DNA of 64,000 bases, taken from NCBI GenBank assembly GCA_964490845.1, contig CAZBED010000002.1:186001-250000 (forward strand), given 5' to 3'. How positions within the stretch are numbered: the stretch's first letter is position 1; every line of letters starts with the position of its first letter. The notes below the pieces were generated by a model. It saw only the letters and a list, made by a program, of their open reading frames with translations. It did not search any database and was not told the origin of the DNA. Below, in pieces: positions 1 to 8,374 of this stretch. The translations under genes and the position numbers were made by a program. The DNA is from JADJSS01 sp964490845 (GTDB lineage: Bacteria > Bacteroidota > Bacteroidia > Chitinophagales > JADIYW01).

Positions 1-2
1 TT

Positions 3-155
3 GACATACTTCATTATTTGGACACAAAAGATACAGAATTATTTCCAACTTTTAATGATAGCTTAATCAAATTCCAAATTATAAAGTATGGAAATTCTAT
101 AACTTGTAAGTCTGTTTTATATTTCAATCAGTACAATGGGACAAACATTATTTGA
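3..155 (+). CDS. Possible 3' end of an upstream gene (partial)
   Basis: An open frame runs from the left edge of the window for 50 codons to a TGA at 153-155, overlapping the leuC start by 20 bases in another frame. The peptide is hydrophilic with no recognisable motif. The stretch is very AT-rich and 50 open codons could arise by chance, so this is a tentative call. If real, it is the C-terminus of a gene that is translationally close to leuC. The alternative is that the whole stretch is just the leuC leader. Confidence 0.25.
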   Translation, partial: DILHYLDTKDTELFPTFNDSLIKFQIIKYGNSITCKSVLYFNQYNGTNII

Positions 156-1515
156 CAAAATATGGGATGCACATGTAGTGCAGGCCATCGAAAACGGCCC
201 TCAGGTGGTATATATTGACAAACATTTTATTCATGAGGTAACCACTCCTCAGGCTTTCGCCGGACTGGATCAAAAAGGTATCAAAGTGTTTCGCCCGAAT
301 CAAACGGTTGCGACTGCTGACCACAATGTGCCAACCAAGAATCAACTGCTGCCCATCAAAGAAGCGCTTTCGAGAAAGCAAGTGGAAACGCTGATCATGA
401 ATTGTAAAAACCACAACATAGAATTATACGGACTTGGCCATCCTTCTCAGGGCATCGTGCACGTTATCGGCCCTCAGTTAGGTATTACACAACCGGGTAT
501 TACTATTGTGTGTGGCGATTCACATACTTCCACGCACGGAGCATTCGGCGCTATTGCCTTTGGTATCGGCACCTCGGAAGTGGAACAGGTATTGGCTACG
601 CAGTGTATCCTGCAAACCAAGCCTAAAAAAATGCGCATCAATGTGGAAGGTGAATTGGGGATAGGCGTGACTTCCAAAGATATTATTTTGTACATTATTT
701 CCAAGATATCCACCAGTGGTGGCACCGGCTATTTTGTGGAATACGCCGGTTCGGCTATTCGCAGCCTGAGCATGGAGGCACGTATGACCATCTGTAACAT
801 GAGTATTGAGATGGGCGCGCGCGGCGGCATTATCGCTCCGGATGAAGTTACGTTCGAATATGTTAAAGACAAACCATTTGCTCCGCAAGATTTTGATATC
901 GCTGTGAAAAAATGGAAGCTGCTTCAGACAGATGCGGATGCCATTTTTGATAAGGAATATACTTTTGATGCAGCCGATATTGAACCGATGATTACCTATG
1001 GCACCAATCCGGCAATGGGTATCAAGATATCCGATACGATTCCAACTGCCGTTGATGCGGGCTTGGAAAAAGCGCTCGAATATATGGGTTTCGAAAAGGG
1101 CCAGACGATGAAAGACAAGCTCATAGACTATGTCTTTCTGGGAAGTTGCACCAACTCCCGCATGGAAGACCTGCGATTGTTTTGTTCGCTGGTAAGAGGG
1201 AAAAAGAAGGCGGATAACGTAACAGTCTGGATTGTTCCCGGAAGCAAACAAGTAGAACAACAGGCGAAGCAGGAAGGACTGGACGTGATCCTGGCAGAAG
1301 CCGGTATGGAGTTGCGCGAACCAGGCTGCTCTGCCTGTCTCGGGATGAATGAAGATAAAATTCCGGCAGGTAAATATTGCGTGTCGACTTCCAACCGCAA
1401 CTTTGAAGGCCGACAAGGGCAAGGGGCACGAACCTTGCTGGCCAGCCCGCTGATGGCAGCAGCAGCAGCCATTACCGGAAAAATTACGGATGTAAGAGAA
1501 TTAATGTCATCCTGA
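136..1515 (+). CDS. leuC: 3-isopropylmalate dehydratase large subunit
   Basis: LeuC with LeuD forms isopropylmalate isomerase, which converts 2- to 3-isopropylmalate in leucine synthesis. The 459-residue protein has the family length and starts with the usual TLFDKIWDAHVV block, which fixes the ATG at 136. The aconitase-type [4Fe-4S] ligands are visible as Cys338 (FLGSCTNSR) and Cys398/Cys401 (GCSACLGMN). The substrate-site DHNVPT segment lies near residue 63. leuD follows 54 bases downstream. The last residues (MSS) and the stop codon are encoded by a dispersed-repeat remnant rather than by typical leuC sequence. Cytoplasmic; identification is secure. Confidence 0.97.
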   Translation: MGQTLFDKIWDAHVVQAIENGPQVVYIDKHFIHEVTTPQAFAGLDQKGIKVFRPNQTVATADHNVPTKNQLLPIKEALSRKQVETLIMNCKNHNIELYGLGHPSQGIVHVIGPQLGITQPGITIVCGDSHTSTHGAFGAIAFGIGTSEVEQVLATQCILQTKPKKMRINVEGELGIGVTSKDIILYIISKISTSGGTGYFVEYAGSAIRSLSMEARMTICNMSIEMGARGGIIAPDEVTFEYVKDKPFAPQDFDIAVKKWKLLQTDADAIFDKEYTFDAADIEPMITYGTNPAMGIKISDTIPTAVDAGLEKALEYMGFEKGQTMKDKLIDYVFLGSCTNSRMEDLRLFCSLVRGKKKADNVTVWIVPGSKQVEQQAKQEGLDVILAEAGMELREPGCSACLGMNEDKIPAGKYCVSTSNRNFEGRQGQGARTLLASPLMAAAAAITGKITDVRELMSS

Positions 1516-1530
1516 ACGAAGTGAAGGAGC
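1506..1530 (+). repeat. Remnant of a dispersed intergenic repeat
   Basis: The GTCATCCTGAACGAAGTGAAGGA-like stretch matches, as I remember it, the arm of a very common class of dispersed bacterial repeat. It starts inside the last codons of leuC and provides its TGA stop (1513-1515). No second arm is clearly preserved before leuD. Read on the other strand it encodes the telltale LLHFVQDD peptide of such repeats. Confidence 0.6.
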
Positions 1531-1569
1531 TTGTTATATTTAGAAAGATTGAAAGACTTAGACTCATCT

Positions 1570-2154
1570 ATGAAAAAATTTAAGACAATACAAACCAACT
1601 GCGTTCCCTTAAATATGGAAGACGTGGATACAGACCAGATTATACCGGCGCGATTCTTAAAGGCTACCACCCGCGAAGGATTTGGCGATAACCTGTTTCG
1701 CGACTGGCGTTACCATGCAGATAACTCTCCCAAAGTGGATTTCGTTTTGAATAACCCGACATATCGCGGTGATATATTGGTAGTGGGTAAAAATTTTGGT
1801 TGCGGCTCCTCCCGCGAACATGCCGCCTGGGCTATTTATGATTACGGGTTTCGGGTGGTCGTTTCCTCTTTCTTCGCGGATATTTTTAAGAATAATGCAT
1901 TAAACAATGGATTGTTACCAGTTGTTGTGTCCCCGGAATTTTTACAAAAAATGTTTACGGCTGTCGGACAAGATCCATCTACCGAAATAAAAGTGGATTT
2001 AGAGAGTCAGGAAATTGAAATCCTTAATACCCACGAAAAAGAGTTTTTTGAGATCAATCCGTACAAAAAAACCTGTCTTCTCAACGGCTATGATGATATT
2101 GACTACTTACTTAGCCTGAAAGATAAGATTGAGGCATTTGAACAGCGTCATTAG
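1570..2154 (+). CDS. leuD: 3-isopropylmalate dehydratase small subunit
   Basis: LeuD is the swivelling small subunit of isopropylmalate isomerase and works with LeuC just upstream. I start it at the ATG at 1570 (MKKFKTIQTNCVPL), which gives 194 residues, the normal family length. A longer frame from a TTG at 1531 would run through repeat-derived sequence. Conserved blocks are VDTDQIIPARFL (about residues 19-30) and the GCGSSREHAAWA swivel-domain signature near residue 78. Cytoplasmic. leuA and leuB are not in the window. Confidence 0.96.
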   Translation: MKKFKTIQTNCVPLNMEDVDTDQIIPARFLKATTREGFGDNLFRDWRYHADNSPKVDFVLNNPTYRGDILVVGKNFGCGSSREHAAWAIYDYGFRVVVSSFFADIFKNNALNNGLLPVVVSPEFLQKMFTAVGQDPSTEIKVDLESQEIEILNTHEKEFFEINPYKKTCLLNGYDDIDYLLSLKDKIEAFEQRH

Positions 2155-2181
2155 TCATTGGTTTTTCCTATTTTTACAAGG

Positions 2182-2946
2182 ATGAATCTTGACAGTACGC
2201 TTCTGCCGGGTAAAAAAGTATACTTTATTTCCGATCTGCATCTCGGTGCACCTGATTCATCTTCTTCACAAGAACGGGAAAAAAAACTGATACAGTTTCT
2301 GTCATCTGTAGAAATCGATATGCAAACCTTGTTCTTAGTAGGAGATGTATTTGATTTCTGGTTTGAGTATAAAACGGCAGTTCCTAAAGGTTTCGTGCGT
2401 TTTCTGGCTAAATTGGCTCAGTTGTGTGAGCGGGGGATTGATATTCATGTTCTCGTGGGTAACCATGATCTCTGGATGCGGGATTACCTGGAGCATGAAG
2501 TTGGCGTTAAAGTGTATCACGACAAAGTGGTTTGGAATACATCCGGAACATCTTTCCTTCTGGCGCATGGCGATGGACTGGGCGCCGGTGACACGAAGTA
2601 TAAGATTCTTAAGAAAATATTTACCAATAAACTTTGCCAGTGGCTGTTTCGCTGGCTGCATCCGGATATTGGTATAAAAATTGCACAACTTTGGAGCAGG
2701 CATACCTATACCGATCCCGCCATAGAAATATTTCATGGGGAAGAGAAGGAGTGGCTGATTCAATACTGTAAAAGAAAACTGACGGAACAGCATTTTGATT
2801 ATTTCGTCATGGGGCATCGACACCTGCCTATGGAGATACCGCTTAGCGATAAAAGCACCTATATTAACCTGGGAGACTGGATCATCAATTGCAATTATGC
2901 CGTTTACGATGGTGAACAGCTGAAACTGAAAAAATATGAAGACTGA
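2182..2946 (+). CDS. lpxH: UDP-2,3-diacylglucosamine diphosphatase (LpxH-type)
   Basis: A calcineurin-like metallophosphoesterase expected to cleave UDP-2,3-diacylglucosamine to lipid X in lipid A synthesis at the inner membrane. The metal-binding motifs appear in order: SDLHLG (about residue 18), GDVFDFW (about 55), GNHD (about 93), AHGDGLG and a late GHRH. The ATG at 2182 gives 254 residues. The frame stays open to a TTG at 2158, but the added residues are not family-like. It overlaps the next gene by 11 bases, suggesting translational coupling. Some LpxH-like paralogues in Bacteroidota have other substrates, so the exact substrate is inferred. Confidence 0.88.
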   Translation: MNLDSTLLPGKKVYFISDLHLGAPDSSSSQEREKKLIQFLSSVEIDMQTLFLVGDVFDFWFEYKTAVPKGFVRFLAKLAQLCERGIDIHVLVGNHDLWMRDYLEHEVGVKVYHDKVVWNTSGTSFLLAHGDGLGAGDTKYKILKKIFTNKLCQWLFRWLHPDIGIKIAQLWSRHTYTDPAIEIFHGEEKEWLIQYCKRKLTEQHFDYFVMGHRHLPMEIPLSDKSTYINLGDWIINCNYAVYDGEQLKLKKYED

Positions 2947-3790
2947 AAATAAAAACAGGCTCTCCCTTAAAAATAGATTGTGTTTCAATAAGCATGTATA
3001 CACGTTTGTCTTCTTTATCCTTTGTTCCTTATCAGTCATCCCCGTATCCTTTTCCGGCACTCCTGTATATTTTACAACGATAGAGAAATCAAAACCCGAT
3101 GATATTTTCATCAATACAACGAATGACATTTTTCTGTTGAAAAAGGGTATGCTGGAAAGGTATAATTCCGATGGCGTGTTTATACAGAATTATGGAAGTA
3201 TCTACATCAATGAACATACGGAGATTATCAGTGTAAATGGGTTTAAGACGATTCTCTTTTCTCCAGATTTCGGCAAAATCATTCAGCTCGACAACCGCCT
3301 TCGGGAATTGGATGAGATAGATGCCTATAACTTGCAGAATTATATCATTACCTGTATCGGGTCGTCGTATGATAATAATTTCCTGTGGGTATGGGATGCC
3401 GCCACGCAGCGGATCGTCAAGATTGATAAAGACCAAAAACCGATCTTTACCAGCAATACCATCTCTTTGTTAGTCGGTAAAAAAATAAATCCGAGACAAA
3501 TTCTGGAATCAGGCATACTGCTCTATCTGGTTGACAGGCAGAACGGTATTTTTATTTTTGACAATCAGGGAAATTATATCAAAAACATTCCGCTGGAGAA
3601 TATCCGGAATGTAACGGTCATTGACGGTATCATTTATTATATAAAGGATGATTTTATTTACAGTTACGACAATCTTACCTTTTCAGAAACCCGTTATACG
3701 AAAACTCCGGAACTGAAAAACATTCAAATCGGTAAAACGATAATTTGCGGTATCAACAAAGAAGGATTTGCTGAAATCTGGAAGTTCTGA
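2936..3790 (+). CDS. Exported propeller-like hypothetical protein
   Basis: A 284-residue protein with a long basic N-terminus followed by a hydrophobic stretch (about residues 22-40) that looks like a signal peptide or anchor. The rest is beta-rich with recurring short units that suggest a small beta-propeller, for example IFIFDNQGNYIKNI and KIDKDQKPIFTSN. I recognise no named family. Its start lies inside the end of lpxH (11-base overlap), so the two are probably co-translated. Export to the periplasm or outer membrane is inferred. Confidence 0.75.
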   Translation: MKTENKNRLSLKNRLCFNKHVYTFVFFILCSLSVIPVSFSGTPVYFTTIEKSKPDDIFINTTNDIFLLKKGMLERYNSDGVFIQNYGSIYINEHTEIISVNGFKTILFSPDFGKIIQLDNRLRELDEIDAYNLQNYIITCIGSSYDNNFLWVWDAATQRIVKIDKDQKPIFTSNTISLLVGKKINPRQILESGILLYLVDRQNGIFIFDNQGNYIKNIPLENIRNVTVIDGIIYYIKDDFIYSYDNLTFSETRYTKTPELKNIQIGKTIICGINKEGFAEIWKF

Positions 3791-3847
3791 TTAAAAGTAT
3801 TGCGTACTGTTTCTGAAACCTTAATTCATAAATCTGAAATACAGAAA

Positions 3848-4264
3848 TTATCTTAGTCTGTCCATCGATTTTACTAAATTTTCATCACTTTTTATGCTGC
3901 CATATGCCAGCATGTTGAAAAGCAAAACAAACAGCGGAAGAATGGCTCCTATTCCAAATATGTAATTTTTCAGTCCGATGTGCTGTGTAACACCGAAGAT
4001 AAATAATCCAATGACAACTAAGGAAAGCAGGATATTTACTAAAACCACCTTCATCTGCGTTTTCCTGTTTTTAAATAGAAAGATGGAGAAGATACTGATG
4101 GCGGCGACAATGACAGAGGAAATCATAATCGGAGTGACTTGTTTAATCGCCCAGGTTTCCGCACCTCCTTCAGGAGTTTTGATTTGTCCGAACGGAACAA
4201 AAATAAAGGCGACACATGCCAGCGCGGCCAGTATAAGATAAATGGTTTGAACACGTTGTATCAT
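3848..4264 (-). CDS. DUF4293 family membrane protein
   Basis: A 138-residue protein with four predicted membrane segments and the start MIQRVQTIYL, which is characteristic of the Bacteroidota family DUF4293. The first helix is followed by a short external loop (GQIKTPEGGAE). The function is unknown. It is divergent from truA with 76 bases between the starts, so both promoters sit in that gap. The family assignment is from memory of its N-terminal signature. Confidence 0.85.
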   Translation of the reverse strand: MIQRVQTIYLILAALACVAFIFVPFGQIKTPEGGAETWAIKQVTPIMISSVIVAAISIFSIFLFKNRKTQMKVVLVNILLSLVVIGLFIFGVTQHIGLKNYIFGIGAILPLFVLLFNMLAYGSIKSDENLVKSMDRLR

Positions 4265-4328
4265 AAGGTAAAATTAGGAGGAATAAACCAAAAGTCAAAA
4301 ATTAATACTATAAAAATCTTCCTTCCCG

Positions 4329-4336
4329 TATCTTTA
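4329..4336 (+). promoter_or_regulatory. Possible -7 box just before truA
   Basis: TATCTTTA matches the bacteroidete -7 element TAnnTTTG at seven of eight positions. It ends only 4 bases before the truA ATG, so a transcript from it would have almost no leader. No convincing -33 TTTG is seen at the right distance. Confidence 0.35.
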
Positions 4337-4340
4337 TAAC

Positions 4341-5081
4341 ATGCGTTATTTTCTGCGACTTTCCTATAACGGCAAAAATTACTGCGGCTGGCAGCGACAG
4401 GAGAATGCTGTTTCCGTGCAGGAGGTGCTGGAGCATAATTTGTCCAAAATATTTAATGCACCTATTGAGCTTGTTGGTTGCGGACGCACGGATACAGGGG
4501 TTCATGCAAAGGAATATTATGCGCATACAGATACGGATGCAGTCCTTCCTGAAAATTTCATTTACCGGATCAACCGTATGTTGCCGGAAGATATTTCCAT
4601 CGCTACTATTTTTCAGGTGCCGGATAATCTGCATGCTCGTTTTGATGCAATCAGCAGAACGTACAAATATTTCATTCATTTTGATAAAAATCCATTTCTC
4701 GAAGATTTCAGTTTTCAGATACACGAATGGCAGCCGGATATAGAAAAGATGAATCATTGTATACAGCAACTTTTTGGAGAATACGATTTCTCTACATTTG
4801 AGAAAAAAGGAAGTGATAATAAAACTTCTGTCTGCAGGCTGGAGGATGCGTATTGGGTGTCAGCAGAAAACGGGCTGGTGTTTACCATCACAGCCAACCG
4901 CTTTTTGCGGAATATGGTTCGCCGGATTGTAGCTGCGTTATTAATGGTAGGGTTAGATAAAATGTCTGAACAAGAGTTGGTAGATGCTGTTCTTGCTGTG
5001 CAACCATTGGATGTAAAGATTGCCGTTCCGGCAAAAGGTTTGTTTTTGTGGAAGATAACCTACGATTTTAATGAAAACTAA
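4341..5081 (+). CDS. truA: tRNA pseudouridine synthase A
   Basis: TruA isomerises uridines 38-40 in the anticodon arm of tRNA. The 246-residue protein starts with the family's LRLSYNGKNYCGWQRQ block, has the catalytic aspartate in GRTDTGVHA (about residue 52) and the late NRFLRNMVRRI motif. Length is normal. The end overlaps the ABC transporter gene by 11 bases, so the two are likely co-expressed. Cytoplasmic. Confidence 0.95.
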   Translation: MRYFLRLSYNGKNYCGWQRQENAVSVQEVLEHNLSKIFNAPIELVGCGRTDTGVHAKEYYAHTDTDAVLPENFIYRINRMLPEDISIATIFQVPDNLHARFDAISRTYKYFIHFDKNPFLEDFSFQIHEWQPDIEKMNHCIQQLFGEYDFSTFEKKGSDNKTSVCRLEDAYWVSAENGLVFTITANRFLRNMVRRIVAALLMVGLDKMSEQELVDAVLAVQPLDVKIAVPAKGLFLWKITYDFNEN

Positions 5082-6837
5082 ACAGGTAAAAGGCAGCGAC
5101 TGGGCAACCCTCCGAAGGGTGATACGGCTGGCGTTGCCATTCAGAAGGTTGTTTTTCCTCTCTTTCGCACTGGGGATTTTAGTTTCTATAGTTACCCCTT
5201 TGCGTCCTTACCTGATTCAGCTGACAGTAGACGAAAATATTATTGCCCAAAACGGAAGAGGACTGGAATGGATGGGGTTCTTGTTGCTGCTCACGCTGGT
5301 AGCCGAGTTTTTGGTCAAGTATCTCTTTGGTTTGTATTCCACCACCTTGGGACAAACCATCATGCTGGATTTACGTACGCGTCTGTTCAACCACGTGCAG
5401 ACCATGCGACTTCGGTTTTTTGACAAGACACCGGTAGGCATCATCACCACCCGGACAATCAATGACATTGAAGCCATCAATAATATCTTTTCCGAAGGAT
5501 TAATTACCATAGTTGCGGATGTACTGACACTGGCATTCGTAATAGGATTTATGTTGTTCATCAACTGGAAGCTGGCGTTGGTCTGTCTGACGACGTTCCC
5601 TGTTATATTGGTGGCCACGTATATCTTTAAAGAAAAGGTACGTGTGTCGTTCAACGATGTGCGCGAAAAAGTGGCACAGCTCAATGCTTTTGTACAGGAA
5701 CATATCTCGGGGATGCGCATCGTTCAGATCTTCAACGCGGAAGATCGGGAGTTTCAAAAATTTGATAAGTTGAATCACGAACATTATTCGGCCAATGATA
5801 AATCGGTGTTGTATTACTCCATTTTTTTTCCGGTGGTGGAAGTGATTCTGGCGCTGGCCATCTCGCTGCTGATCTGGTATGGCGCCCATCAGGTGATGAA
5901 TGGTTTTGCCACGGTCGGTGTGTTCACGTCCTTTATTTTATACCTGAACCTTGCCTTTCGTCCGTTGCGCATGCTGGCGGATAAATTCAACACACTGCAA
6001 ATGGGTGTCATAGCTGCGGAACGCGTATTCCGCTTGTTGGATACCGATGAAAAGATAGAAGACAAAGGAATCTTGTCGCCGGCTGCGATCAAAGGCGACA
6101 TTACTTTCAGGAATGTATGGTTCGCCTATAACAACGACGATTACGTGCTGAAAAATATTTCTTTCAGTATCAATGCCGGAGAAACACTGGCCATCGTGGG
6201 CGCTACGGGGTCCGGCAAATCTTCGATCATTAATATCCTGAACCGTTTTTATGAGATACAACAAGGAGAGATACTGTTGGATGGGATGAATGCTAAAGCA
6301 TACAAACTTTCTGCTTTGCGCTCGTATATCGGAACGGTATTGCAGGATGTCTTCTTATTTTCCGGTTCTGTAATGGATAATATCACTCTTAAAAATCCCC
6401 ACATTACCGAAGAACAGGTCATTCAGGCTAGTAAGCTGGTCGGTGCGCATGACTTTATCATGGAGTTGCCGGATGGCTATCAGCACAATGTGATGGAACG
6501 TGGGGCGACACTGTCGGTCGGACAGCGGCAGTTGATTTCCTTTATCCGCGCACTGATATTTAATCCGCAGATACTGATCCTGGATGAGGCGACATCAAGC
6601 GTTGACACGGAATCTGAGAATCTGATTCAGCATGCCATTGAAACATTGGTGAAAGGCAGGACATCCATTGTGATTGCACATCGTTTATCGACCATTCAAA
6701 ATGCAGATAAGATCATGGTACTCGACAAAGGCGAGATCAAAGAGATCGACACGCATGAGGAATTACTGAAGAAGGACGATGGTTATTACAAGAAATTGTA
6801 TGAGATGCAGTTTCAAAATGAATTGTTACTCGACTGA
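5071..6837 (+). CDS. ABC exporter, fused membrane and ATPase domains
   Basis: A 588-residue half-transporter of the MsbA/MdlB type. Six membrane helices occupy about residues 20-310 and the ATPase domain about 340-588. Walker A is GATGSGKSS (about 376), the signature is LSVGQRQ (about 480, Val in place of the second Gly, as in MdlB-like proteins), and Walker B is ILILDEATSSVD. It works as a dimer in the inner membrane. The substrate cannot be told from sequence; lipids or drugs are typical. It starts inside truA and its 3' end overlaps the convergent lycopene cyclase gene by 12 bases. Confidence 0.93.
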   Translation: MKTKQVKGSDWATLRRVIRLALPFRRLFFLSFALGILVSIVTPLRPYLIQLTVDENIIAQNGRGLEWMGFLLLLTLVAEFLVKYLFGLYSTTLGQTIMLDLRTRLFNHVQTMRLRFFDKTPVGIITTRTINDIEAINNIFSEGLITIVADVLTLAFVIGFMLFINWKLALVCLTTFPVILVATYIFKEKVRVSFNDVREKVAQLNAFVQEHISGMRIVQIFNAEDREFQKFDKLNHEHYSANDKSVLYYSIFFPVVEVILALAISLLIWYGAHQVMNGFATVGVFTSFILYLNLAFRPLRMLADKFNTLQMGVIAAERVFRLLDTDEKIEDKGILSPAAIKGDITFRNVWFAYNNDDYVLKNISFSINAGETLAIVGATGSGKSSIINILNRFYEIQQGEILLDGMNAKAYKLSALRSYIGTVLQDVFLFSGSVMDNITLKNPHITEEQVIQASKLVGAHDFIMELPDGYQHNVMERGATLSVGQRQLISFIRALIFNPQILILDEATSSVDTESENLIQHAIETLVKGRTSIVIAHRLSTIQNADKIMVLDKGEIKEIDTHEELLKKDDGYYKKLYEMQFQNELLLD

Positions 6838-7518
6838 TGATTGCTTCTTCGCTTTCAGTTTCTCATAAATGCTGACGTTTAATAATAGCAGCAGCAGACA
6901 GTAAATGGTATCTTCCACTGGGATCGTGTACAACCGGATGCCCAGGTTTTCCGTGTTGTCATAGCTTACCACGGGCAGATAAGTCAGTACCCCATTGATC
7001 AGAAAGAAAGGGAGTAAGGAAAATAAATACCCAACGTAAAAGCGTCCCAGCCAGGCGGGTTTGGAGATGAATTGCAGATAAGCCATCAGAACTGCTGCGG
7101 AGATGAAATTGAAGGCTGTATAAGCCCGCTGGATATTCATTACTGCAATCACTGTAATGATAAAAAGAATAACTCCGTTGATTTTTTGCGCATAATTACC
7201 CAGAATATCCCGCTTGATATAGTAGTTGCAACACTCATAAATAAAGATACAGGCGAATGGTACGTACCAGAAGAACATCCATTCTTCTATGGGCAACTCA
7301 AAAATTCTCCATCCCAGAATATATTTATCGTTAAAACTCCATATGCCATTTATTGTGAAATTGGAATCCCATGCGACAAAATAGACTGTTGTAACAAGTA
7401 ACGGAACGGGTAAATATTTCCATTTGCGGAAGAAACTGACCCGTTTGTCGAAACTGAGCAGTAAAGGGCCTGCGAGCGTAAACAGCATCAACGCCAGATA
7501 TGTATACTTTGCAGGCAT
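6826..7518 (-). CDS. Lycopene cyclase domain membrane protein
   Basis: A 230-residue, multi-helix membrane protein of the CrtYc/CrtYd-like lycopene cyclase family. The signature PIEEWMFF (about residue 76), corresponding to PxEE in the family, is present, with about seven hydrophobic segments. It would cyclise lycopene ends to give beta- or gamma-type carotenes. It is the last gene of the crtI-crtB-cyclase operon, 10 bases after crtB. The single-chain length is that of the fused bacteroidete type. Which ring ends it makes cannot be told. Confidence 0.85.
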   Translation of the reverse strand: MPAKYTYLALMLFTLAGPLLLSFDKRVSFFRKWKYLPVPLLVTTVYFVAWDSNFTINGIWSFNDKYILGWRIFELPIEEWMFFWYVPFACIFIYECCNYYIKRDILGNYAQKINGVILFIITVIAVMNIQRAYTAFNFISAAVLMAYLQFISKPAWLGRFYVGYLFSLLPFFLINGVLTYLPVVSYDNTENLGIRLYTIPVEDTIYCLLLLLLNVSIYEKLKAKKQSSVE

Positions 7519-7528
7519 GTTGACGGAA

Positions 7529-8374
7529 TCATAATAAATTCATGGAGTTGCGGACCACTGTGTTCATCAATAGCAATGCTTTTCTGCGATCACTCACGCG
7601 TATGCGTTCTGCCATGATTTTCTCAATGCTGGCCTGTCTGATCTTTTTGTAGAGATTGAGATAGTATACGTACGCCAGATATACCCCGCGTCGCGCACCC
7701 TTTGGCAACAAACGGATACCTTCCAGTGCATTGTCAAAGTCTTTCTGAATATCTTTCAGTATTTCCTGTTTGGTGTATTCGTCAAAACGCGTCAGATCAA
7801 TGCCGGGAAAGTAAACCCTGCCGCGTTCTTCCAGGTCGCTGTTCATGTCGCGCAGGAAATTGATCTTCTGGAACGCCGCGCCCAGACTTCTGGCATACGG
7901 TGAAAGCGATTCATAATATGCTTTATCTCCTTTGGTAAATACCTGCAGACACATTAATCCTACCACCTCTGCTGAACCATAGATGTATTTTTGGTAAAGC
8001 GCTTCGCTTTCGTAAGTGGTTTTATGTAAATCCATTTCCATAGAATCCAGAAAGTCGGAGATGAGCTGATGGTCTATCTGATATGTATTTACTGCCTGCT
8101 GAAAGGACTGCAGGATGGGGTTCAGGCTGATCCTTTGTTCAATAGCCTTAAATGTTTCTTTTCTGAAATCACCGAGTAATAGTTTCTTGTCAAAATCATG
8201 AAACGTGTCTACTATCTCGTCTGCAAATCGGACAAATCCGTATATGCTGTAGATAGGATTCCTGAATTCTTTGTCGAATACGCGAATACCCAACGAGAAT
8301 GAAGTGGAATACTTTTTTGTGATAAGTTCGCTGCATCTGTTGCAACTATGTTGGTATAATTCAAAGCTGTTCAT
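7529..8374 (-). CDS. crtB: Phytoene synthase
   Basis: Condenses two geranylgeranyl diphosphates to 15-cis phytoene. The 281-residue protein has both aspartate-rich motifs: FADEIVD (about residue 49) and RDMNSDLEERGRVYFP (about 178-193), the latter typical of the squalene/phytoene synthase fold. The start overlaps the end of crtI by 14 bases, so the two are translationally coupled. Acts at the membrane surface. A close relative such as a squalene synthase is unlikely given the neighbours. Confidence 0.95.
   Translation of the reverse strand: MNSFELYQHSCNRCSELITKKYSTSFSLGIRVFDKEFRNPIYSIYGFVRFADEIVDTFHDFDKKLLLGDFRKETFKAIEQRISLNPILQSFQQAVNTYQIDHQLISDFLDSMEMDLHKTTYESEALYQKYIYGSAEVVGLMCLQVFTKGDKAYYESLSPYARSLGAAFQKINFLRDMNSDLEERGRVYFPGIDLTRFDEYTKQEILKDIQKDFDNALEGIRLLPKGARRGVYLAYVYYLNLYKKIRQASIEKIMAERIRVSDRRKALLLMNTVVRNSMNLL

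Noticed and set aside
520..1422. 300-codon open frame opposite leuC
   Set aside because: Shadow of a clear leuC; the peptide has no family features.
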